Shown: one piece after another, positions 1 through 5,924 of the stretch
How the letters are laid out: every line of letters starts with the position of its first letter
Position numbering within the stretch: the first letter of the stretch is position 1
Source of the DNA: UKL13-2 sp040006575
GTDB taxonomy: Bacteria; Pseudomonadota; Gammaproteobacteria; Burkholderiales; Usitatibacteraceae
Length of the DNA: 6,745 nucleotides
Direction: 5' to 3'
Assembly: GCA_040006575.1 (NCBI GenBank)
Contig: JBDTWS010000189.1
Coordinates: forward strand, 1-6,745
Notes under the pieces: model-generated
Database searches by the model: none
Told to the model about the DNA's origin: nothing
Seen by the model: the letters and a program-made list of their open reading frames with translations, nothing else
Translations under genes and position numbers: made by a program

Positions 1-2
1 TG

Positions 3-523
<521 letters not shown>

Positions 524-527
<4 letters not shown>

Positions 528-1795
528 ACGCTGTGCAGGCTGACGCAACCGAACTTAACGGCTGGCACACACCCGTGCCATCATCGCATCCTGCGGCCAT
601 CCTGCTCACCGCGAAAGCGGTCCGCCGGCACTGCCGCGAAGTCATGGCTGCGGTTGAAAAAGGCGCGTCGACGCATTTCATCTGGCATGAAGAAAAATTG
701 CCGGAGACCGCTGCCTATGTTGCCGGCGTGATTCGTGAACGCTATCCCGATTTGAACGTGCCATATCACAGCCGCTGGCGTCATTTTGAGGCGGGTGGTG
801 TCGATCGCTGGGGTGCAATTGCCAAAGCCCACGGGCTTGATGCCACGAATGCAAACGAGGAGTGCGCGCGCGCGCGCATCGACCTGGTGATTCCCAGTGT
901 GCTGCTCGATGCGGGTGCCGGCGCTGCCTGGCATTTCAATGATGCCGCAAGCGGCCAGACACTTTCGCGCTCGGAAGGATTGGGCGTCGCCAGCCTGGGG
1001 CTGTTTGCCGCCGGCACTTTATCTACCGACACCGCGAATCCCTTGCGCAGCGATGCTGCCGCGCTTTCGAAAATACGTCCTGAACACATTGCAACTGCGT
1101 TTCAGGTGGATGCCGGTAATCCACTCGTTGGCCTTGAAGGACGCGCTTCCCTGCTCGCACGCCTGGGCGAAATCGCGGCTGCAACACCGGCCGTTTTCGG
1201 CACGCCCGCGCGATTGGGAAACCTGTTCGACTATCTCAAATCGCATTCAAAAAACAATCGCATTGAGGCCGGTTTCATTCTCAACACGCTGCTGCTCGCG
1301 CTCGGCCCCATGTGGCCGGGACGCATGATGCTCGACAGCGTTTCACTGGGCGATTGCTGGCCGCACCCTGCAGCGACCGGGGGCCGCGTGCCGTTCCACA
1401 AGCTTTCGCAATGGCTGACGTATTCGATGCTCGAGCCGCTCGAAGACGCCGGCTTTGAAGTGACCGGTCTCGATGAACTCACCGGCCTGCCCGAATATCG
1501 CAATGGCGGTTTGCTGCTGGACATGGGTGTGCTGGAAGCGCGTGATCCTGCCTTCCACACGCGAATGCTTAGCGTCGGCGAGCCCGCTGTTGTAGAGTGG
1601 CGCGCAGTGACTGTCATGGCGCTGGACCGCATTGCAGAACAGGTGCGCAGCTTGTTGCACAAGGATGGGGCCAACTTTCCATTGGCATGTGTACTGGAAG
1701 GCGGCACCTGGGCGGCAGGCCGGAAAATCGCGGCGCAGAAACGAAACGGTGGCCCGCCGCCGGTTCATATCGACAGCGACGGTACCGTTTTTTAG
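524..1795 (+). CDS. urc4: DUF1688 family protein, Urc4/Urg3 type, uracil catabolism
   Basis: This 423-residue protein starts at a GTG that overlaps the stop of the upstream gene. The Shine-Dalgarno match is poor (GGA at 518-520), so coupling to upstream translation is likely. I recognise it as the DUF1688 family from the N-terminal block VPYHSRWRHFEAGGVDRW (residues 79-96), the C-terminal EGGTWAAGR (392-400) and the terminal SDGTVF. It has no signal peptide or membrane segment and should be cytosolic. In Lachancea kluyveri, URC4 is required to use uracil as nitrogen source, and urc4 mutants are reported to accumulate ribosylurea. A role in cleaving or processing a ribosylurea intermediate is therefore an inference, not a demonstrated reaction. 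Its place between the RibA-like gene and upp repeats the fungal urg1/urg2/urg3 gene set. The family assignment is strong and the function is only partly defined. Confidence 0.88.
863..878 (+). repeat. Short (GC)7 tract inside urc4
   Basis: Bases 864-877 are seven GC dinucleotides, and with the flanking T and A they form a 16-base self-complementary tract. It encodes Cys-Ala-Arg-Ala-Arg within urc4. Such a tract can slip or adopt Z-form in principle. In a GC-rich gene with an Ala/Arg run it is probably only a codon-use effect. Confidence 0.5.
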
Positions 1796-1816
1796 TCTCG
1801 GCACAATAATAAAACT

Positions 1817-1820
1817 GGAG
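1817..1820 (+). promoter_or_regulatory. Ribosome binding site of upp
   Basis: GGAG lies six bases before the ATG at 1827, followed by the purine run AAGAGA. This fixes the upp start. The longer open frame running back to about 1632 is urc4 sequence read in another phase. The 31-base gap after the urc4 stop shows no terminator, so upp is probably co-transcribed. Confidence 0.8.
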
Positions 1821-1826
1821 AAGAGA

Positions 1827-2468
1827 ATGCATCCCAAGTTTCCCAACCTCAGCGTGATCATGCACCCGCTGATCCAGCACAAGCTGACCTACCTGCGCCG
1901 GGAGGAAACGTCGACCGCCGGTTTCCGCCGCCTGGTGAAAGAGATCAGCCAGATGCTGGCGTACGAAGTGACGCGCGACCTGCCGACCGAAAACATCCGC
2001 ATCACGACACCCATCACCGACATTGATTCGCCGGTCATCAGCGGCAAGAAACAATGCATTGTCTCGATCCTGCGCGCCGGCAACGGCATGCTCGACGGCA
2101 TGCTGGAATTGCTGCCCGCCGCGCGGGTCGGCCACATCGGCCTGTATCGCGCGCCGGAAACGCTGGAGCCGGTGGAATATTATTTCAAGGTGCCCGAAGA
2201 CATCGCCGACCGCATGGTGATCGTGGTCGATCCGATGCTGGCGACCGGCAACTCCGCCGTGGCTGCGCTGAACCGCCTCAAGGAATACGGGGTCACCAGC
2301 CTCAAATTTGTCTGCCTGCTGGCCGCACCTGAAGGCGTGCATAACCTGCTCGATCATCATCCCGATGTCATGATCACCACCGCATCGCTCGATGAAAAAC
2401 TGAACGACCACGGCTATATCGTGCCGGGACTGGGAGACGCCGGTGACCGAATCTTTGGCACACGTTGA
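1827..2468 (+). CDS. upp: Uracil phosphoribosyltransferase
   Basis: This 213-residue protein catalyses uracil + PRPP to UMP + diphosphate in the cytosol. It matches E. coli Upp along its whole length. The N-terminus has HPLIQHKLTYLR, followed by the central SILRAGNGMLDGML. The PRPP-binding loop VVDPMLATGNS is at residues 133-143, and the terminal block GYIVPGLGDAGDRIFGTR (196-213) forms the uracil-binding end. E. coli has TGGS where this protein has TGNS. Its length is normal for the family, and the start is set by a GGAG ribosome site six bases upstream. In fungal URC/Urg gene sets a UPRT accompanies Urc1 and Urc4, so here it may feed uracil into catabolism as well as salvage. The 3' end overlaps the regulator gene by 26 bases. 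Identification is secure; a dedicated catabolic role is inferred from its neighbours. Confidence 0.96.
   Translation: MHPKFPNLSVIMHPLIQHKLTYLRREETSTAGFRRLVKEISQMLAYEVTRDLPTENIRITTPITDIDSPVISGKKQCIVSILRAGNGMLDGMLELLPAARVGHIGLYRAPETLEPVEYYFKVPEDIADRMVIVVDPMLATGNSAVAALNRLKEYGVTSLKFVCLLAAPEGVHNLLDHHPDVMITTASLDEKLNDHGYIVPGLGDAGDRIFGTR
2432..2436 (+). promoter_or_regulatory. Ribosome binding site selecting the rutR-like start
   Basis: GGGAG sits six bases before the GTG at 2443. This good spacing supports a GTG start inside the last codons of upp, and so the 26-base overlap, over any start beyond the upp stop. Confidence 0.65.
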
Positions 2469-3123
2469 TACCGACGTATCGGCCGAACCGCCGGTCGCGC
2501 TGAGGCGCAAGGAACACATTCGCAACGCGGCCGTCACCGACATCCTGGCGGCGGGCGAATCGGTGTTTGCGCGCGCCGGGTTCGCGGGTGCAACGATGGC
2601 GGAGATCGCGGAGCTGGCGGGATTGCCCAAAGCCAACCTGCACTACTATTTCCGCACCAAGGCCTCGCTGTACACGGCCGTGCTCGACAACACCCTCACG
2701 CTCTGGTTGGCCGAAACCGACGGCATCCGCAACGACGCCGACCCCGCCACCGGACTGGGCGATTACATCCGCGCCAAGATGCGTTTGACGGCCACGCACC
2801 GCGATGCGTCACGCGTGTTCGCCAACGAGATGCTGCACGGCGCGCCGCACATCGGCAGCTACCTGCGCAATGAACTAAAAGAACTGGTCGATGAAAAATC
2901 GCTGGTCATCGAACACTGGGCTTCGCGCGGATTGATGGACAAGGTCGACGCGCGGCATCTTTTTTTCACCATCTGGGCGGCCACGCAAACCTATGCGGAT
3001 TTCCAGCCACAGGTGTGCGCCGTGCTGGGGAAAACGCGGCTGTCACGGGCGGAACTGGATCATGCAACGGACCAGCTGGTGCGATTGATTTTGCGCGGCT
3101 GTGGCGTGCGCGGCGTTCACTGA
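2443..3123 (+). CDS. rutR: TetR-family regulator, RutR-like (pyrimidine-responsive)
   Basis: This 226-residue protein has an N-terminal TetR helix-turn-helix (about residues 51-70: TMAEIAELAGLPKANLHYYF) followed by K73 and Y77 of the usual KxxLY segment. The ligand domain closely resembles E. coli RutR (YcdC-type C-terminal domain). EMLHGAP at 129-135 corresponds to EMLAGAP, VDEKSLVI to IDEKSALI, and WAATQTYADFQPQV starting at W178 to WASTQHYADFAPQV. RutR binds uracil or thymine and is released from DNA, and it controls the Rut pyrimidine-degradation operon. Here the gene is fused by overlap to a URC-type cluster, so the simplest inference is a uracil-responsive regulator of these genes. The extra N-terminal 15-20 residues relative to E. 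coli RutR are low-complexity and probably disordered. Orthology is likely; which promoter it controls cannot be seen because the operon start is outside the window. Confidence 0.85.
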   Translation: MTESLAHVDTDVSAEPPVALRRKEHIRNAAVTDILAAGESVFARAGFAGATMAEIAELAGLPKANLHYYFRTKASLYTAVLDNTLTLWLAETDGIRNDADPATGLGDYIRAKMRLTATHRDASRVFANEMLHGAPHIGSYLRNELKELVDEKSLVIEHWASRGLMDKVDARHLFFTIWAATQTYADFQPQVCAVLGKTRLSRAELDHATDQLVRLILRGCGVRGVH

Positions 3124-3150
3124 GTCCCCTCCTTGCGCGGACGCCGCCGT

Positions 3151-3179
3151 TTGACATCACCCCGCGCTTCGCGTAACTT
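3151..3179 (+). promoter_or_regulatory. Sigma-70 promoter for metXW
   Basis: A perfect -35 box TTGACA (3151-3156) is followed after 17 bases by TAACTT (3174-3179), which keeps the three most conserved -10 positions (T1, A2, T6). Transcription would begin near 3185-3187, at the first bases of the riboswitch P1 stem. The promoter begins 28 bases after the regulator's stop. No terminator is visible between that stop and this promoter. Confidence 0.65.
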
Positions 3180-3184
3180 TTCAC

Positions 3185-3256
3185 TTGCGCCGATTTGACG
3201 ATCAGCTTGCGGGCGCGGAGGCCAGAATATGACTTCCAATAAATCCGGCTAAAGCG
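3185..3256 (+). promoter_or_regulatory. SAM-II riboswitch (metA-type) upstream of metX
   Basis: P1 is GCGCC (3187-3191) pairing with GGCGC (3212-3216). The P1 loop opens with GATTTGA (3192-3198), the U-rich strand that forms the base triples in SAM-II, and ends with GCTTGCG. The 3' conserved part is AATAAAT (3238-3244), CCG, then GCTAAAG (3248-3254). A pseudoknot is possible between AGC (3204-3206) and GCT (3248-3250). These blocks match the known consensus in order (GAUUU, CUUGC, second P1 strand, UAAA, GCUAAA), and metX is the classic gene controlled by SAM-II. Between the second P1 strand and AATAAAT there is an extra hairpin at 3217-3237 (GGAGG with CTTCC, one mismatch, loop GAATA), longer than the compact form I know. 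SAM binding should reduce metXW expression. The call is made by eye; a covariance-model scan would settle it. Confidence 0.82.
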
Positions 3257-3274
3257 GCTATCTGAAATTCCGGA

Positions 3275-3306
3275 GGCCCGATAGCAAAAGCTGTCGGGCC
3301 TTTTTT
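3275..3306 (+). terminator. Intrinsic terminator between the riboswitch and metX
   Basis: GGCCCGATAGC (3275-3285), loop AAAA, then GCTGTCGGGCC (3290-3300) form an 11-bp stem with one G-U pair, followed by six T (3301-3306). It lies after the SAM-II core and before the metX start, so it acts as an attenuator rather than as the end of the upstream operon. GCTATC at 3257-3262 is an exact complement of GATAGC at 3280-3285 and could form a competing antiterminator helix. Confidence 0.9.
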
Positions 3307-3324
3307 ATTGTCTGATTGAATTGC

Positions 3325-4428
3325 ATGATCGCAATACCGCAGTCCGCGCATTTTGCCGAACCACTGCCGCTGGCCAGTGGCGCCCGCCTGCGCGCGTATG
3401 ACCTCGCGTACGAAACCTACGGCACGCTCAACGCGGCAAAATCGAACGCCATCCTCATCTGTCATGCGCTGAACGCGTCGCATCACGTAGCGGGCGTGTA
3501 TGAAGATGACGCTGACAATGTGGGCTGGTGGGACAACATGGTTGGCCCCGGAAAACCGGTCGACACAGAAAAATTTTTTGTCATCGGCGTGAACAACCTG
3601 GGCTCGTGTTTCGGTTCCACCGGTCCGTTATCGATCGACCCCGATTCCGGCAAGCCGTACGGCGCCAACTTTCCCTTGGTCACCGTTGAGGATTGGGTGG
3701 ACTCGCACCTTCGCCTGATTCAGAAACTGGGCATCGAAAAACTCGCGGCCGTCATGGGCGGATCGCTCGGCGGCATGCAGGCGATGTGCTGGTCCTACCG
3801 TTATCCCGAGAGGATCGGCAACGCGCTGGTCATCGCCGCCGCACCTAACCTCTCCGCGCAAAACATCGCCTTCAACGAAGTCGCGCGGCAGGCCATCATG
3901 AGCGATCCCGCCTTTCACGGCGGCGAATTTTCGGCGTACAACGTCAAGCCGAAAGACGGTCTCACCGTTGCGCGGATGATCGGTCATATCACCTACATTT
4001 CTGATGACCAGATGGAAAGCAAATTCGGCCGGGTGCTGCGTGAAGGCAAGAATTTTTCATTTGCGCCGGAATTCCAGATCGAATCGTACCTGCGCTACCA
4101 GGGCGAAAAATTTTCCGAGTATTACGACGCAAACACCTACCTTCGCGTAACCAAGGCGCTCGATTACTACGACCCCGCGATCGATCACGGTGGCGACCTT
4201 GCTCAGGCGCTGGCGCCGGCGACCGCGCGATTCCTGGTCGTTTCGTTTACCACCGACTGGCGATTTTCGCCGGCGCGCTCGCGTGAAATCGTCAAGGCGC
4301 TGCTGCAGGAAAAAAAGAATGTGACGTACGCCGAAGTCGATGCGCCGCACGGCCACGATGCGTTCCTGCTGGATGATCCGCGCTATCTCGGCGTGGTGCG
4401 CGCCTTCCTGTCGAGGGTGGCCGCATGA
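3325..4428 (+). CDS. metX: Homoserine O-acyltransferase MetX
   Basis: This 367-residue alpha/beta-hydrolase-fold enzyme activates L-homoserine by acylation, the first committed step of methionine synthesis. The N-terminal run PQSAHFAEPLPLASGARLRA and then YETYGTLN are typical of MetX. The catalytic triad is readable: Ser147 in GGSLGGMQA, Asp311 in TTDWRFSP and His344 in HGHDAFLL. Length is normal for the family. I chose ATG 3325 because conserved MetX sequence begins right after it; a TTG at 3316 would add only three residues. No clear Shine-Dalgarno precedes either start. The acyl donor is uncertain: the name implies acetyl-CoA, but many proteobacterial MetX enzymes have been shown to use succinyl-CoA. 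The stop overlaps metW by four bases (ATGA). Expression is probably controlled by the SAM-II element and terminator in the leader. Confidence 0.96.
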   Translation: MIAIPQSAHFAEPLPLASGARLRAYDLAYETYGTLNAAKSNAILICHALNASHHVAGVYEDDADNVGWWDNMVGPGKPVDTEKFFVIGVNNLGSCFGSTGPLSIDPDSGKPYGANFPLVTVEDWVDSHLRLIQKLGIEKLAAVMGGSLGGMQAMCWSYRYPERIGNALVIAAAPNLSAQNIAFNEVARQAIMSDPAFHGGEFSAYNVKPKDGLTVARMIGHITYISDDQMESKFGRVLREGKNFSFAPEFQIESYLRYQGEKFSEYYDANTYLRVTKALDYYDPAIDHGGDLAQALAPATARFLVVSFTTDWRFSPARSREIVKALLQEKKNVTYAEVDAPHGHDAFLLDDPRYLGVVRAFLSRVAA

Positions 4429-5006
4429 TTACGCGCAAGGACTTCGAGGCCATCTCGCATTGGGTGCAGCCGAACTCATCCGTGCTCGATCTCGGTTGCG
4501 GCGACGGTTCGCTGCTGGTGAACCTGCAGCAAACGCGCAACATCACCGGCTATGGAATTGAAAACGACGATGCCGGCCTGCTGCAATGCGTGAACAACGG
4601 CGTTAACGTGATCCAGTCCAACCTCGAATCCGGCCTGAAGGAAATCGGCGATGGCGCGTTCGACTATGTGATTCTTTCGCAGACGCTGCAGGCCATGAGG
4701 CGGACAGAGGCAGTGGTCGATGAAATGCTGCGGGTGGGGCGGGAAGCCATCGTCACCTTTCCCAATTTCGGTTACTGGCGGCACCGCTGGCAAATCATGA
4801 CCGGACACATGCCGGTGTCCGACAACCTTCCCTACCAGTGGTACGACACGCCGAACGTCCACATGTGCACCGTGGCCGATTTCGATGACTTCTGTGAGCG
4901 CAAGAAGCTGCGGGTGTTGAGCCGGCTGGTGATGAGCCACGATCGGGAACAAACCCTGTTGCCCAACCTTCTGGGGACATTGGCTTTATATCGGCTTACG
5001 AAGTAA
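4425..5006 (+). CDS. metW: MetW, methyltransferase-fold partner of MetX
   Basis: This 193-residue class I methyltransferase-like protein starts at an ATG overlapping the metX stop, with GAGGG (4413-4417) seven bases upstream. The SAM-binding motif I VLDLGCGDGSLL is at residues 20-31, an acidic residue in GYGIEND (E46) fits the ribose-binding position, and FDYVILSQTLQAMRR follows as the motif IV region. The segments FPNFGYWRHRWQ and GHMPVSDNLPYQWYDTPN are hallmarks of MetW. Length is typical. MetW is regularly encoded directly after metX in proteobacteria, and studies in some species indicate that it supports MetX activity rather than acting as a conventional methyltransferase. Its SAM pocket could therefore add a second, protein-level SAM-sensing layer on top of the riboswitch, but that is inference. 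Confidence 0.95.
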   Translation: MITRKDFEAISHWVQPNSSVLDLGCGDGSLLVNLQQTRNITGYGIENDDAGLLQCVNNGVNVIQSNLESGLKEIGDGAFDYVILSQTLQAMRRTEAVVDEMLRVGREAIVTFPNFGYWRHRWQIMTGHMPVSDNLPYQWYDTPNVHMCTVADFDDFCERKKLRVLSRLVMSHDREQTLLPNLLGTLALYRLTK

Positions 5007-5113
5007 TATTATTTTTGAATGCGGCGCCGACCACGCCGCCGCCGGCCTGGCTCTCATGCAGGCGGGCAGGGTTCACTCGATAGTTTTCAAATTTCTCGCG
5101 GAAAAAAATTCCA
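5007..5113 (+). other. Intergenic gap after metW
   Basis: This 107-base gap has a six-bp inverted repeat GCGGCG/CGCCGC (5021-5026 and 5034-5039, seven-base loop) with no T-run after it on either strand, so it is not a convincing intrinsic terminator. The stretch before the next gene turns AT-rich (about 5080-5113), which would suit a promoter, but I find no good -35/-10 pair. The next gene may have its own weak promoter or rely on read-through from metW. Confidence 0.5.
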
Positions 5114-5917
5114 ATGACCTCACGCGAAGCTGGCCACTGCTGTCGTTTTTTTGACGCAGCACTTTTGCTGCTGGCCATTGGCTTCGCACAGGCCGAAACG
5201 CCACGCCAGATACCGGCAGCGCCCTCGCTGCCGGTTTTTGTGCGCGACTCAGACCAGCGCTCACTCAACGTTGCACCGCGCACATCGACGCTCGGCACCG
5301 CGCGCACTATTTTTGCAAACGGCTGTACGGGGATAGCGACACTCGATGAATCCCGTGTCGCCTCGGGCATCCTGGCAGTCAGGATCAATCCATCTGTGTT
5401 CGAGTGCGGGCAGCCGGCGAGAATCCTGCCGTTCACGCCGCGCACCACCGGCAAGTTGCGCGTGATCATGATGCTGCCGGACGGCAGCACCGAATCAGAA
5501 GTCGAGATGGAAACGGTCGCCGCCGCCCACTCGACCGTCAACATTGATGGCATGTGGTACGACCCGGATACCACCGGCTCGGGAATCTCGTTTCATCATG
5601 CCGCTGCCAGCGACGCAGTCTTCGGTACCTGGTTCCTGTTTGCGGGAGCACCGGCCAAAGGTCCCAAATGGTATGCGCTGCAGGGCATGCAGTGGACCGC
5701 CGGCGGCAGCTTGCTGGTGGGCATGGCGTACGAAGTTGCCGCGCCGACAAAGCCCGCCTGTGCAGCGGGCGATGATTGCCCGCGGCTGGCGACATCGGTG
5801 TTGCCGGTCGGCTCGGTGGGTGTGTCGGTGCTGGACGCGAACAACCTGCGTGTCGAGGCGATCGATCACTATGGCCGGCCCGCGTTCGTGTCGTTCGTGA
5901 AACGACTTCAATTCTGA
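5114..5917 (+). CDS. Predicted secreted protein of unknown function, first of a tandem pair
   Basis: This protein has 267 residues. ATG 5114 is the first usable start after an in-frame stop (TAG 5081-5083), and the ribosome site is weak. Residues 12-27 form a hydrophobic signal ending AQA, with likely cleavage before E28, so export is expected. The mature protein has a beta-rich region with cysteines 71 and 98. A Trp/Gly-rich module follows at about 145-194: DGMWYDPDTTGSGISFHH, then FGTWFLF, then KWYALQGMQW. A second cysteine pair is at 216 and 222, and the protein ends in a beta-like tail VSFVKRLQF. The four cysteines suggest two disulfides in an extracytoplasmic location. I recognise the G-x-W-[YF]-[DN]...G-x-G style motif from other proteobacterial exported proteins but know no assigned function. 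The downstream gene is a divergent paralogue in the same layout. There is no lipobox, transmembrane anchor or catalytic motif that I can name. Confidence 0.8.
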   Translation: MTSREAGHCCRFFDAALLLLAIGFAQAETPRQIPAAPSLPVFVRDSDQRSLNVAPRTSTLGTARTIFANGCTGIATLDESRVASGILAVRINPSVFECGQPARILPFTPRTTGKLRVIMMLPDGSTESEVEMETVAAAHSTVNIDGMWYDPDTTGSGISFHHAAASDAVFGTWFLFAGAPAKGPKWYALQGMQWTAGGSLLVGMAYEVAAPTKPACAAGDDCPRLATSVLPVGSVGVSVLDANNLRVEAIDHYGRPAFVSFVKRLQF

Positions 5918-5919
5918 GG
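5916..5919 (+). promoter_or_regulatory. Ribosome binding site of the second secreted-protein gene
   Basis: GAGG overlaps the TGA stop of the upstream gene and lies five bases before ATG 5925. The two paralogues are therefore probably translated from one message. Confidence 0.65.
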
Positions 5920-5924
5920 GCCGC

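Noticed and set aside
1632..1826. N-terminal extension of upp
   Set aside because: The extra residues are urc4 sequence in another phase. ATG 1827 has a good ribosome site and matches the normal UPRT start.
1614..2636. 340-codon minus-strand frame across the end of urc4, upp and the start of the regulator
   Set aside because: It is a long frame only because of GC-rich codon bias; upp on the + strand matches its family end to end, and the minus-strand product resembles no family I know.
3163..3173. CGCG-CTT-CGCG mini-hairpin between regulator and metX as terminator of the uracil operon
   Set aside because: The four-bp stem is too short and falls inside the spacer of the better-supported metX promoter.
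4802..4821. Seven-bp perfect inverted repeat CGGACAC/GTGTCCG with six-base loop inside metW
   Set aside because: It lies in codons for the conserved MetW segment TGHMPVSD and has no T-run; probably a coincidence of coding constraint.
5021..5039. GC-rich inverted repeat after metW as an intrinsic terminator
   Set aside because: The stem is only six bp, and no T-tract follows on either strand.
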